Source of the DNA: Pseudoalteromonas sp. MSK9-3
Lineage (GTDB): Bacteria; Pseudomonadota; Gammaproteobacteria; Enterobacterales; Alteromonadaceae
DNA: 64,000 nucleotides
Direction of reading: 5' to 3'
Assembly: GCF_003590335.1 (NCBI RefSeq)
Contig: NZ_MIET01000024.1
Span: 240,255 to 304,254, forward strand
Every line of letters begins with the position of its first letter. The first letter of the stretch is position 1. The notes beneath the pieces are model-generated. The model had not been told where the DNA came from, ran no database searches, and was given only the letters and a program-made list of their open reading frames with translations. Positions 47,374 through 56,906 of the stretch are shown here, one piece after another. The position numbers and the translations under genes were made by a program.

Positions 47374-48351
47374 TTACAGCGCGTAGCTCTGTGACCACTT
47401 ATCAAGCACATGTTGATGTGGTTTGATAAAGTGCTCTTCAGCAAATTTACCTTGCTCACTGGCTAATCTACTGCGCTCTTCTCGGTCATAAATAATCTGT
47501 GTTAATGAATGATCTAAGTTCTTTAAATTTGGCTTGTACGATGTACCCGCAGCCGCATTTGCATTGTAAATCTCTGGTCTGTAGATTTTCTGGAACGTTT
47601 CCATTGTGCTAATGGTGCTGATCAGCTCAAGGCTTGTGTAGTCATTTAGCAAATCTCCAAAGAAGAAGAATGCCAAAGGCGCAACGCTGTTTGGTGGCAT
47701 AAAGTAACGCACCTGTAAGCCCATTTTCTTGAAATATTGTTCCGTTAAAGACGATTCATTAGGTAGATATTCCACGCCGAGTACTGGATGCTGATTTTCA
47801 GTGCGATGATAAGTTTTATTATCTGAAACACTTAAGCATATGACAGGCGGCTTTTTGAAATTGTCTTTATACACTTGTGAATTTACAAAGTACTGAAATA
47901 GCTTGCCATGTAATTCACCAAAGTTCTCAGGGATGCTGAATTTAGGCTGATCTTTATTGTACTGTTGGAGCAACACGCTAAAGTCGTAATCTCGAACATA
48001 AGAAGAGAAGTTATTGCCAACAATACCTTCAATACGCTTATTTGTTTTATGATCGATAATGTGTGTTTTTAAGATTTCAATCGATGGGAACGTTTGACCA
48101 CTGCCTTCGATATCCATGTTTACTGACACTATCTCCAGTTCAACTGAATAACGGTCTCCTTTGGTGTTATCCCAGTTAGCCAATGCATTAAAACTATTAT
48201 CAATCATTTTTAACGCGTTACGTAAGTTAGCTTGACGATGACTGCCTCTTGCTAAGTTTGCAAAGTTCGTCGTGATACGCGTATTGTCAGATGGGTGATA
48301 ATTTTCGTCGAGACTTATGCTCTTAATCGTAAATGTAAATTCTTTATTCAT
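47374..48351 (-). CDS. mesX: MesX (DUF1852), partner of MesD methionine synthase
   Basis: 325 residues; recognised as DUF1852 from MNKEFTFTIKSISLDENYHP, the TRITTNFANLARGSHRQANL segment and the C-terminal DREERSRLASEQGKFAEEHF. No signal peptide or membrane helix. Proteins of this family have been shown to be required for methionine synthesis by MesD, apparently in an oxygen-dependent step; the biochemistry is unresolved. mesD follows 93 bases downstream, so they are probably one operon. Confidence 0.88.
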   Translation of the reverse strand: MNKEFTFTIKSISLDENYHPSDNTRITTNFANLARGSHRQANLRNALKMIDNSFNALANWDNTKGDRYSVELEIVSVNMDIEGSGQTFPSIEILKTHIIDHKTNKRIEGIVGNNFSSYVRDYDFSVLLQQYNKDQPKFSIPENFGELHGKLFQYFVNSQVYKDNFKKPPVICLSVSDNKTYHRTENQHPVLGVEYLPNESSLTEQYFKKMGLQVRYFMPPNSVAPLAFFFFGDLLNDYTSLELISTISTMETFQKIYRPEIYNANAAAGTSYKPNLKNLDHSLTQIIYDREERSRLASEQGKFAEEHFIKPHQHVLDKWSQSYAL

Positions 48352-48421
48352 TGTGATCTGGTATCCAATTTTCTGAGATAAAACCTGAATTAGTTGTTGC
48401 TCTTTCTGGTCTTTCTAATCT

Positions 48422-48459
48422 ACTTCCTTGCGTTACCCTGCAGGTAATACCCGGGAAGT
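48422..48459 (-). other. Hairpin in mesX leader
   Basis: The minus-strand transcript could fold with outer arms ACTTCC and GGAAGT and inner arms TTACC and GGTAA. It lies about 70 bases before the mesX start. Possible attenuator or mRNA stability element; no known riboswitch was recognised. Confidence 0.4.
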
Positions 48460-48668
48460 CATATAGTTATTCTGTCTATGTACGTTCAGAATCCACCGTT
48501 ATGGTGTTTAGCGTTAAGAGCATAGTGTGATTTATACGTGGTTCACGACTTGAAGAAAAACGGTTTAATTTCAGATACAACATGAGTCATATTCACGTTA
48601 AAGGTAATTAAGCGTATCAACCAATTTGATGGAGCATATTTTGAGCGAAAACAGACAAATTAGCACAT

Positions 48669-48700
48669 GGATGCTTGGGTGTCTGGATGTCTAGATGTTT
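48669..48700. promoter_or_regulatory. Four contiguous MetJ-box-like octamers
   Basis: GGATGCTT, GGGTGTCT, GGATGTCT and AGATGTTT follow each other in perfect 8-bp register. They match the MetJ box AGACGTCT at 4, 5, 6 and 6 of 8 positions. Tandem octamers are the known mode of MetJ-SAM binding. The site lies 318 bases upstream of mesX; it could control the mesX-mesD operon. The distance from the gene and a lack of clear promoter boxes keep the confidence moderate. Confidence 0.6.
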
Positions 48701-49091
48701 TGTATTTATTTTTCTCATGTAAAACGTGAGGAATATTCACGGCTTATGGTGAGTAAAAGTGTTAGTGGGCGTTCGTTATATTGATATAATTTGATCAGAT
48801 GTGGTTAATTTAGATATAAAGCTTGTAATTCATAGTGTTGAGTGAAATGTGACGCTTAAGCAATAGTCAGTACAGCAAAAGAAATTATGCTGATAGGTCG
48901 GATCACAAACCTAATTTAGCGTTATTGCTTTGGGGATGTTTTGCTAATGTCGCAGGTTCTCATTGAGGCTTTTCTAGTGATGCATTCAAAATATGCCATG
49001 AATTATAGTATTAGCCTAATACCTAGTTGCCCCCATAAAACGGCTTTCAGATAGTGTGATTGCTCCTTAATTATAATAAGAGATAGACACA

Positions 49092-49901
49092 ATGAGTGAA
49101 TTGATATTATTGGTTGTATATTGTGCGGTATTGGGCAGTGGTGTTGGCTTTTTAGCTGGGTTGTTGGGGATTGGCGGGGGGCTGGTAATAGTTCCTATAT
49201 TAAGCGGTATTTTACTTCACTTAGCGATATTACCGCCTGAACAGGTGGTTATCGTTGCAATAGCGACGTCATTGGCCTCGATATTATTTACTTCGACTTC
49301 TTCTGCAATAGCACATCATAAAAATGGTAATGTGCCATGGGACTTAGCACCATGGATCATGACAGGGGTGGCGTTAGGTGCATTGATCAGTGGCTTTATG
49401 GCCGCGCTATTACCAGAGCAAGTTGTGCGTATTATTTTTGCAGTCAGTGTCGTGTTGATTGCGATAAAAATGTTTTTAAGCAGTAAAAATAATGACCCGA
49501 CAGAACGCACGCTCCCCAATAAAGGAGTATTAACAACTTTAACGACCATTACTGGAGGCTTATCGGCAATGATAGGCATAGGTGGTGGGGCGTTATTAGT
49601 CCCTTTATTAACTTTCTTTTCACTGGATATGAAAAAAGCGATAGGGTGTGCATCAGCATGCGGCATTGTGATCGCGCTGTTTGGTTCTATCGGCTACATT
49701 AGCTCAGGGAGTACATACTTTTCTCTACAAGATGGATTTGCAGGCTTTGTCTATTTACCGGCTTTATTGGGGATTGTGTGTACGTCTTGGTTTACTGCGC
49801 CTTTGGGTGCAAAGGCAACCAATCACTTACCTGTGCCCACGATTAAAAAAATCTTCGCAGGGCTATTGGTCGTTATGGCTGCGAATATGATGTTAAGTTA
49901 A
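49092..49901 (+). CDS. TauE/SafE-family sulfite or anion exporter
   Basis: 269 residues, about eight transmembrane helices. The two TauE/SafE repeats are apparent: GVGFLAGLLGIGGGLVIVPIL near the start and GGLSAMIGIGGGALLVPLL at about residue 160. Family members export sulfite, sulfoacetate or related anions. A link to the sulfur/methionine locus next door is possible but not shown. Confidence 0.9.
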   Translation: MSELILLVVYCAVLGSGVGFLAGLLGIGGGLVIVPILSGILLHLAILPPEQVVIVAIATSLASILFTSTSSAIAHHKNGNVPWDLAPWIMTGVALGALISGFMAALLPEQVVRIIFAVSVVLIAIKMFLSSKNNDPTERTLPNKGVLTTLTTITGGLSAMIGIGGGALLVPLLTFFSLDMKKAIGCASACGIVIALFGSIGYISSGSTYFSLQDGFAGFVYLPALLGIVCTSWFTAPLGAKATNHLPVPTIKKIFAGLLVVMAANMMLS

Positions 49902-50345
49902 TAGCAGAGTTAAAGAGGCTTGTAGCCTCTTTGCTGGAACCACAGTATTGCTAGAATCAGGGGGGGGTTATTTTAACCTGACGATAATTAATATCTAAAT
50001 ATTGTCAGAAATCTCTGATGGTGCACTCAGCTCTTTTTCAGCTCCAACATCAAGTTCATGACTTTTATATGCAGCGTAATAACCTTCCCCCTGTGTTTCT
50101 TATGGCAATTGAATTAATCCAATGTGGTGATACGCATGGTATCTGTGAGAAATTGCACGGATCGCCTTAGAATATACGGTGTGATGGAGTAAGAAAAACA
50201 CCAGTGAGGCATACCACGCAATTCAAGCCAAAGCGTTATTTGGTTTTTCACCTTAAGGCGAGAGTCTTTGTTCTTTACGCGTATTATTGTGTTGTAATTC
50301 ATCATACGCGCACAGATTCGGAGTATTAAGAACGTTTAGCGCTCT
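49902..50345. other. Intergenic region after TauE gene
   Basis: A hairpin AAAGAGGCT-TGT-AGCCTCTTT at 49912-49932 may terminate TauE transcription. A run of eight G begins at 49960. A 63-codon minus-strand frame (50114-50305) was not called. No repeat or other RNA gene. Confidence 0.5.
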
Positions 50346-50861
50346 TTACTTGTTAGCAAACCAGGGCCTCATTGTGTAAAGCGTGTTGTCTTTTAAAACA
50401 AGCTTATGCCGAAGAGCGCCAGCAATATGTAAAATCACTAATGCGATGAGCGCTTTGACGCAAGAAGCGTGAACGAAACGAGTGGTATTGAATAAGTCTA
50501 TGTCATGACTACCATTAAGCGCAATGCTGCCAAAAAGTTGCACTGGCAATTGATGGAAGTTGGCCGTGATGTAACCTGTAAGCGGTACTAATACCATTAA
50601 TGCGTATAAAGCATAATGGGTAAGTTGTGCAATAGTTATACGTGTTGGCGGTTGTTCATGCTTTAAAATGAAACGCTTGCAAATACGTATCAATATTAAC
50701 AAGGTGATGATAGTACCTATACTAGAATGGCCTACTAACATGACACTGCGGTCAGCGTCGCTCATTTTTGGGTTAAAGCCAACTAATGCAAAACACATGA
50801 GGATAATAAGCACGGCGGATAACCAATGCAGTAATTTATAAGACCAGCTATAAGATGTCAT
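50346..50861 (-). CDS. Cytochrome b561
   Basis: 171 residues with four transmembrane helices. Conserved haem-ligand histidines are present in YKLLHWLSAVL, LVGHSSIGT, TRFVHASC and ILHIAGALRHKLV. It is expected to carry electrons across the inner membrane, ubiquinol being a common donor. It is divergent from a LysR gene, which probably controls it. Confidence 0.9.
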   Translation of the reverse strand: MTSYSWSYKLLHWLSAVLIILMCFALVGFNPKMSDADRSVMLVGHSSIGTIITLLILIRICKRFILKHEQPPTRITIAQLTHYALYALMVLVPLTGYITANFHQLPVQLFGSIALNGSHDIDLFNTTRFVHASCVKALIALVILHIAGALRHKLVLKDNTLYTMRPWFANK

Positions 50862-50960
50862 TGTTCATCTCCAATTTAAAATAAACGGTTTAAGATTGAG
50901 AGTTTAATTGATATTGTTATATAGATAATCAGGCTAAAATTTAAAAGACTGTTTTTTTAT

Positions 50961-51875
50961 ATGAACAATGATTTAAACCAAATTCGTATTTTTTGCCAAG
51001 TGGCACAATTACAAAGCTTTACTCAAGCCGCTGAATCGTTGGAAATTGAAAAGTCCACAGTCAGTAATAAAGTGAGTCAATTAGAGACTCGCTTAGGGGT
51101 TAAGTTGTTGCAAAGAACAACGCGTTCGGTGAAGTTAACCGATGAAGGTGCGCAATATTTAAAGTTTTGCCAACAGGCAATGCACCAGATTGAGCTGGGA
51201 GAGGCACTCATTGGTGATATGCAGCAGCAAGCTGTGGGCCATTTACGTGTTGCTGTGCCTCAAAATTTTGCTGATGTTATGGCTTCGATGGTGGTTGTGC
51301 CCTTTTTATCTGAGCACCCGAAAGTGACGCTTGAAATGCAACAAGGTGCACAGAATGTTGATCTCATTAAAGATGGTTTTGATCTAGCTATTAGAGCTAG
51401 TTTTAGTGAAATTGATGATTCGAGCTTAATTTATAGGAAAATTTATCAATCTCAGCGTATTTTTGTTGCGTCAGCTGAGCATGTGGCTAAATTTGGCAAT
51501 GCCATCAATATACAGCAGTTGCGTGAGCAACCTTATATTGCCAGTTTTGCCGGTGAGCGTAATGATACGTCATTTAACCAAGTGTATGTTGATGGCCGCT
51601 GGCATACATTGCAGGCACGTTTCACGGTCAACTCAATCGCAGCCATTGTTCAGTCGATGCAAGCTAATTTGGGTTTCGCGATTATGCCAGTCACGATGGT
51701 GAGAGATAAGTTAGCGTCGGGTGAGTTAGTACAAATTGCCCCTCAAGTAAAGTTGACGGATTCTGTCATTTACTTGGTATATCCCAGTCGAAAAGGCCAA
51801 CCAGCAAAGCTTAAAGCGTTTATTGATACTCTGGTGTGTTGGGGTGAGAAAATGATGCTGAAAAACCACCGATGA
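50961..51875 (+). CDS. LysR-family transcriptional regulator
   Basis: 304 residues. N-terminal winged helix (QIRIFCQVAQLQSFTQAAESLEI and STVSNKVSQLETRLGV) and an effector domain from about residue 90 (GHLRVAVPQNFADVMAS). The sequence TTRSVKLTDEGAQYL is characteristic of the group related to DmlR. It is divergent from cytochrome b561 across 99 bp and followed closely by the GNAT gene. Confidence 0.92.
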   Translation: MNNDLNQIRIFCQVAQLQSFTQAAESLEIEKSTVSNKVSQLETRLGVKLLQRTTRSVKLTDEGAQYLKFCQQAMHQIELGEALIGDMQQQAVGHLRVAVPQNFADVMASMVVVPFLSEHPKVTLEMQQGAQNVDLIKDGFDLAIRASFSEIDDSSLIYRKIYQSQRIFVASAEHVAKFGNAINIQQLREQPYIASFAGERNDTSFNQVYVDGRWHTLQARFTVNSIAAIVQSMQANLGFAIMPVTMVRDKLASGELVQIAPQVKLTDSVIYLVYPSRKGQPAKLKAFIDTLVCWGEKMMLKNHR

Positions 51876-51927
51876 ACTAATAAGATTGAACTCTGATCAG
51901 AGTCGTTATAATAAGGAGTTGATGAAT

Positions 51928-52767
51928 ATGTCTGGTTTAACCATTCGAACTATGCAACCTGAAGAATTAACAATAGCCATAGAGTGGGCGCGTAACGAAG
52001 GGTGGAACCCAGGAGTTGAAGACGCAAAATTATTTTACTATGCAGATCCCAGTGGTTTTTTTGTCGCCGAATTTGAAGGTGAAATAGTCGCCGTTGGCAG
52101 TGCGGTAAGGTATGACGCGCAGTTTGCTTTTTGTGGGCTTTATATAGTGGCACCAAAACATAGAGGCAAAGGCTATGGGTTGGCTTTAACTAAGCATAGG
52201 CTAGCGTACTGTGGCGATCGCAATATTGGTATTGATGGTGTGTTAGATAATGTTGAAATATACAAACGAGTAGGCTACTGCCCTTATTATCAAAATAAGC
52301 GTTTTCAAAAGCGAGCGACGGCTCAGGCTTTTTCATCTAATACGCATGATATTAAACAATCACATATTGCTGAAATTATTGATTACGATAGGCAGTGCTT
52401 TCCAGCAAAGCGCGATACTTTTTTAAAAGGGTGGTTACAGCAAGCACAAGGCAAATCGGTGTGCGTAATTGAAAATGGCCAAGTTCGAGGGTATGCAGTA
52501 AGGCGGCAATGTGTTGAGGGCCATAAAGTAGGTCCGTTGTTTGCTGATACCAAAGAGGTAGCTGCACAATTATTTAGCGCTTTGCAGCAAGATATAGCTG
52601 GGGAGGTTATTATTTTAGATGTACCAGAGAACAACCCCCTTGCTGTTGAGTTAGCATTAAATGAAGATATGGAAGTGGTTTTTGCAACGTCTCGAATGTA
52701 TCAGCAGGGATTGCCTGATATTGCCCATCACAAAGTGTTTGGTATTACGACGTTTGAGCTAGGATAG
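51928..52767 (+). CDS. GNAT-family N-acetyltransferase with C-terminal extension
   Basis: 279 residues from the ATG at 51928, which has AAGGAG 9 bases upstream; ATG at 51922 is closer to the site and less favoured. N-terminal GNAT domain with the acetyl-CoA loop YIVAPKHRGKGYGLALTKHR. The C-terminal half (about 140-279) is the YitH/HolE acetyltransferase-like second domain (ENGQVRGYAVRRQCVEGHKVGPLFAD). Substrate unknown; placed just after the LysR gene. Confidence 0.88.
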   Translation: MSGLTIRTMQPEELTIAIEWARNEGWNPGVEDAKLFYYADPSGFFVAEFEGEIVAVGSAVRYDAQFAFCGLYIVAPKHRGKGYGLALTKHRLAYCGDRNIGIDGVLDNVEIYKRVGYCPYYQNKRFQKRATAQAFSSNTHDIKQSHIAEIIDYDRQCFPAKRDTFLKGWLQQAQGKSVCVIENGQVRGYAVRRQCVEGHKVGPLFADTKEVAAQLFSALQQDIAGEVIILDVPENNPLAVELALNEDMEVVFATSRMYQQGLPDIAHHKVFGITTFELG

Positions 52768-52916
52768 GTATCCTATAGGTATCTGCGGTTTTTCAGTTGT
52801 ATGGAATATTATCGCAGTATGAATTTTTTTAGGGCTTTGTAAGTAGCAAAAAACGAGGTTGTCATGCTACTTACAAATATATGTGTGACGCAGGTTATAT
52901 GTTAACGCGGTAAAAG

Positions 52917-54740
52917 TTAGCACCAAAATATAAGCGGATATTTTTCCCACCAAATAAGTATTACACAAAATTGCAGCGCTGATGCTAGAGCAAGGGTATG
53001 CACTTTTTCTCTGTAATTATCCTGAGCCTGCTTAAGTTGATAAAATAATGAGTAGCCCAATGTCATTGGGAGTAGGGTCGCGATGACAATCAATGAAATA
53101 CTGGCGCTATTGAGCAGCCCAAACTCGATAAACGATTGCTCAGAGAAGAAGTACGCAGGTACTGTAAATAGCAGTAAATTAATAAACGACCAATTAGGTC
53201 TGCTGAAACGGCTCGGCGTAAATAATTTTATAACGCCAACGATAAAAATAGACACTAGCCCTAGCAAACCAGCGAGCATACTGAGCCAATAAAGCCCAAG
53301 CTTAGTGATACTCACTTTCTTATACGTTTTTAAGCCGTTAGTGATAAACACCTCTTGCTTCTCATTGGTATAAATTACGTGTGAGGCTTGGGTCCTTCCT
53401 GCTTGTCTGTATAAGTTATTACCCATTGCGGTTAAGCGCTTTGCTGAACTTTGCAGGGGATTAAGTACTAAGTGCTGCGGTGAGTGCTCAACCCACATAA
53501 AGTGAAAGAGCATATCGACAAAAGCAAATTCAGCCAGGCCATTTGGCGCTAAAACATAGAGGCCGTCGACCTGCTTATTTTGGTTATCAATGGGCGCGCT
53601 GGGTAAAGGTGGTATCGGTAAAAGGTTTAAATGCTGTATGAACAGAGCATTAAACCTTTCGGTATCCGCAGATTCGTCATCGGTGTTAATACTATAAAAA
53701 AAGCCCTTTTTTTCTTTTGGATAGAGGCAAATGTAGGCGGTAAAGCCAAAGGTTTGACCGGGATGACACATCCCAACTGCGCCGTGGCGGTCTCTGACTG
53801 CGAATGCTAATCCATGCCCCATCAGTAAGCCTGCATTTTTTGCATCGGTATTATGAGGCATAGCAAGCATCGCCATTAAATCGGCTTTTATGAATACGTC
53901 ATCGCCAATAGTGCCATCACCCAACACAAATGACATAAACTTTGCCATATCAGGTGCTGTTGTTGTGAACTGCTCGGCGGGTCTTAAACTGATAGGCACT
54001 GAATGTTGCGCTACCTTGTTTTCATGATACCCCATTGCTAATGAATGGGGGGTGTTTTGCTCACTCTGGCTTGTAAACTCAAAGGTACTATCGTGCATTT
54101 CCAGCACACTTAATAGATGATCGTCTAAGTAGGTTTCGTAGCGCTGCTGGGTGACTTTTTCAATGACCATACCCAGTAACGCATAGCCCATATTTGAATA
54201 GGCATAATGTGTACCTGGTTTGGTTCTGAGAGTGAGTAAGCTTTTTTGGTTTTGAGAAAATGCATGGTTCAATGGGGCCGAAGGAGTAGAAGTGGGATTT
54301 AATAGTTGGCGCATTTTTATGTTGTCTAAACCTGCGGTATGTTCAAGCAAGTGTCGAACACGAATAGGGGCTTCGCTTACCCAAGGGTTATTAAATGACA
54401 GGTTAGGTAGATAAGGTGCCACTTCTGAGTCTAAAGTCAGTTTATCTTCGGAAATTAACCTAAGCACTCCCATCGCTAAAACGGTTTTAGTAACGGATCC
54501 GACTCGCACGTTTTGTGCTTTTCCCATCGGCTGTTGCTTTGCAATGTCAGCCATTCCTGCGCTACCAGCATAGTGTTTGTTATCTGAAACAATTGACCAT
54601 GTTATGCCAACGAGATTTTCTTCGATAAGGGTTGTGGCGACGTGTTGTTCAAGTTCTTTAGTCTCATTCGCATAAACGAGATTGATTGCACATAAAGTGA
54701 AGATGAACAGTATTATTTGTAGTAGTGATTTAACTTGCAT
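52917..54740 (-). CDS. Serine hydrolase (beta-lactamase-like) with C-terminal membrane segments
   Basis: 607 residues. Signal peptide (about 1-24). Catalytic domain with nucleophile motif SVTK in VGSVTKTVLAM, YSN in YAYSNMGYALLG and a CHPGQTFGF segment where the third motif is expected. A C-terminal region of some 150 residues has four or so transmembrane helices (LGLYWLSMLAGLLGLVSIFIVG onwards). An exported, membrane-bound esterase/peptidase-like enzyme with unknown substrate. Isolated gene. Confidence 0.88.
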   Translation of the reverse strand: MQVKSLLQIILFIFTLCAINLVYANETKELEQHVATTLIEENLVGITWSIVSDNKHYAGSAGMADIAKQQPMGKAQNVRVGSVTKTVLAMGVLRLISEDKLTLDSEVAPYLPNLSFNNPWVSEAPIRVRHLLEHTAGLDNIKMRQLLNPTSTPSAPLNHAFSQNQKSLLTLRTKPGTHYAYSNMGYALLGMVIEKVTQQRYETYLDDHLLSVLEMHDSTFEFTSQSEQNTPHSLAMGYHENKVAQHSVPISLRPAEQFTTTAPDMAKFMSFVLGDGTIGDDVFIKADLMAMLAMPHNTDAKNAGLLMGHGLAFAVRDRHGAVGMCHPGQTFGFTAYICLYPKEKKGFFYSINTDDESADTERFNALFIQHLNLLPIPPLPSAPIDNQNKQVDGLYVLAPNGLAEFAFVDMLFHFMWVEHSPQHLVLNPLQSSAKRLTAMGNNLYRQAGRTQASHVIYTNEKQEVFITNGLKTYKKVSITKLGLYWLSMLAGLLGLVSIFIVGVIKLFTPSRFSRPNWSFINLLLFTVPAYFFSEQSFIEFGLLNSASISLIVIATLLPMTLGYSLFYQLKQAQDNYREKVHTLALASALQFCVILIWWEKYPLIFWC

Positions 54741-54873
54741 CGGTGTCCTAAAGTTCAGCCTAATAAGGCTGTGTTTATTATTATTGTTTTTTGAGTGCGG
54801 TGAGCATTTTGAACCAGCCTCTGCGACCTATATCTATAAGCCGCAGTTGTAGCGAAGCCATTTATCTTAAGCG

Positions 54874-55947
54874 CTAACTTAACTGCTTTAGTTGATTCGC
54901 CAAGCTCAATATATCAATGCCTTTACTTATATCGAATTGCATGAAGGCGAGTATTGCGTGCATCACAATCAACACGCGTTGATATGCTTTTGGTTGCGCT
55001 TTTAGTTCTTCATTTGCTGCTGCAAAACCATGTTCTTCATAGGTTAATAGCAGTGCAATTGCATATTCTTCAGGAGTACGTTGCCGAGCTTTAGGTTCAT
55101 AGCCAAGTTCAGTGACTACCCGTTCAGCTAATGTCCAGACCGACCACGGGTTTTGACCCGTGATGAGTTTACCATCTTGGGTAACTTTTTCTAAATAAGT
55201 TGTACCCTCTTTGAATTGCGCGCCTTGTGATATGAGTTTATCTTGCAGCAAGAATGGAAAGACTTGTTTTGCATCAGGAATGAGGAACAGTTCTTCTTCA
55301 TTGGTGAAGGCACTGATTTTTTTATCACGGATAAGCATCTGGCCATTGTCGAGCTTCACATTAACAAGTGCAGCAGGGCCATGGCACACCGCACTGACGA
55401 CCTTATTATTTTGATATAAGGTTTTTGCAATATTGTGTATATGTGGGTTGTTTGGAAAGTCAAACATAGTGCCTTTACCACCGACGAAGTACACCGCTTC
55501 ATAGTCATCTGGGTTGATGTTTGCAAGTGGGATAGAGTTTGTAACTTGCTGCTGAATGACTTTATCGTTTAAAAAAGCATAATCATAGGCGCCCATATCT
55601 TCGCCATCTATCACAACTGGAGGCTTTCCGCCTTGTGGACTGGCAATATCAACGCTAAAACCATTTGCGATAAATACCCAATAGGCGCGAGCAAGCTCGG
55701 TGTGCTCATAGCCTGTTGCTTTGTTTTCGCCCATTTTATCGACACTGGTTACTACTGCGAGGATTTTACCTCTGGGTGCAGGAATATTGTCAGTTAAATA
55801 GGGTAAGTCGCTTACTTGTGATTCTTTTAGCGCTAGAAAGTGCGCTTTTTCAGGAAGTAAGCTCTTGATCCAGCTTTTCGCACCGTAGGCTAGGCTACCT
55901 GTGAGTATGACCAAGGTAATTAATGTGAATATGGTTTTTTTCAACAT
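54874..55947 (-). CDS. DJ-1/PfpI-family protein with N-terminal signal anchor
   Basis: 357 residues. An N-terminal hydrophobic segment (about 5-22) suggests export or anchoring. The DJ-1/PfpI domain (about 58-285) contains the nucleophile elbow SAVCHGPAALV with the conserved Cys, and the GGKGTMFDFPN segment seen in Hsp31-like proteins. The C-terminal 70 residues are an added helical tail. Putative chaperone, glyoxalase or amidase; activity cannot be determined. Confidence 0.88.
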   Translation of the reverse strand: MLKKTIFTLITLVILTGSLAYGAKSWIKSLLPEKAHFLALKESQVSDLPYLTDNIPAPRGKILAVVTSVDKMGENKATGYEHTELARAYWVFIANGFSVDIASPQGGKPPVVIDGEDMGAYDYAFLNDKVIQQQVTNSIPLANINPDDYEAVYFVGGKGTMFDFPNNPHIHNIAKTLYQNNKVVSAVCHGPAALVNVKLDNGQMLIRDKKISAFTNEEELFLIPDAKQVFPFLLQDKLISQGAQFKEGTTYLEKVTQDGKLITGQNPWSVWTLAERVVTELGYEPKARQRTPEEYAIALLLTYEEHGFAAANEELKAQPKAYQRVLIVMHAILAFMQFDISKGIDILSLANQLKQLS

Positions 55948-56151
55948 AGATATACTCCTACCAATAATATTACTCCGACGATAAACAAGGGACTGTGAAG
56001 GTAATGTGAAATTGACTATTAAAAAGGGCTGGAAATAATGTGTTTAACCTAGGGGGCTCTATGCTAGAGCGTATACATTGACGCAATAAACTCGCTTAGC
56101 GCGTAATGATCTATTAGAATGCGGCGCATTATTTATTACTCATGGTTGCTT

Positions 56152-56487
56152 ATGTCTTTTCCTCCTTGTCCGAGTTGTTCATCTGAATATGTTTATCAAG
56201 ATCAATCTAACTTAATTTGCCCTGAGTGTGCTTTTGAGTGGAACCCTGATGAGAAGCTGGCAGAAGATACTATCTCTGTGAAAGATGCAAATGGGACCCT
56301 GTTGGCCGATGGCGATAAAGTAACGGTTATTAAAGACTTAAAAATTAAAGGCAGTTCTCAGGTTATCAAAATTGGTACTCGTGCGCTGATCAGACGAATC
56401 AAAGAGGCCAAAGACCACCAATTAGACTGTAAAGTTGATGGCGTAGGCGAGATGATGGTGACTGCTAAATTTGTGAAAAAAGCGTAA
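56152..56487 (+). CDS. yjdM: Zinc-ribbon protein YjdM (PhnA family)
   Basis: 111 residues, the same length as E. coli YjdM. N-terminal zinc ribbon CPSCSSEYVYQ...LICPEC, then the KDANGTLLADGDKVTVIKDLK SH3-like domain and the C-terminal VTAKFVKKA. The upstream in-frame ATG at 56119 is rejected because the family starts with MSFPPCPSC. Small cytosolic protein of unknown precise function. Confidence 0.95.
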   Translation: MSFPPCPSCSSEYVYQDQSNLICPECAFEWNPDEKLAEDTISVKDANGTLLADGDKVTVIKDLKIKGSSQVIKIGTRALIRRIKEAKDHQLDCKVDGVGEMMVTAKFVKKA

Positions 56488-56555
56488 AGGGGTGTTGTGG
56501 TCATCATAGTGCATAACTAATGACGCATGGCGATGTTACCAGAGTACTTTAAAAA

Positions 56556-56783
56556 TCATAGAGTATCGTTGAGCAAATCATAAACTGGGATCTGGTAAAA
56601 CAACGCCAGCTCCCGTGCTGTACGGTGGTACACGTTAAGTCCACACTCGGCTCGTTTCAAGGTCGCGATAGACACACATAGGGCTTTATCTTGGCATGCA
56701 CAGGCTAATTTCTCTTGGCTTAATCCCATGTTTCTGCGTAATTCCTTTAGCCTTTGCGTATTTAGTTTAACGCGTCCATTCAT
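56556..56783 (-). CDS. Small XRE-family helix-turn-helix protein
   Basis: 75 residues: a single HTH_XRE domain (LKELRRNMGLSQEKLACACQ then SIATLKRAECGLNVYHRTARELALFYQ). It is only the DNA-binding domain, with no effector domain. A likely ribosome site AAAGGGATCAGAAC precedes the ATG. The next gene on the plus strand encodes the tandem cystatin-like protein; between them lie TGATAC repeats that could be its operator. The target is unproven. Confidence 0.8.
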   Translation of the reverse strand: MNGRVKLNTQRLKELRRNMGLSQEKLACACQDKALCVSIATLKRAECGLNVYHRTARELALFYQIPVYDLLNDTL

Positions 56784-56906
56784 GTTCTGATCCCTTTAAA
56801 AATAAAAGCCAAGCTTAGTTGCTATTTTGCTGGGTCACCACTTCTCATCACAATAGGGGTTGTTACGGATTGTATACACTGTGTCAGTAATTATTCACGA
56901 GACGTA

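Larger units (their letters stand above)
48352..49091. other. Divergent mesX/TauE intergenic region
   Basis: 740 bases without an open frame worth calling. It contains the mesX leader hairpin and the MetJ-box tandem, both listed separately. The remaining AT-rich part towards 49091 should hold the promoter for the TauE gene. Confidence 0.6.

Noticed and set aside
48352..48668. SAM riboswitch before mesX
   Set aside because: Only a simple hairpin was found; no known SAM-aptamer motif was recognised.
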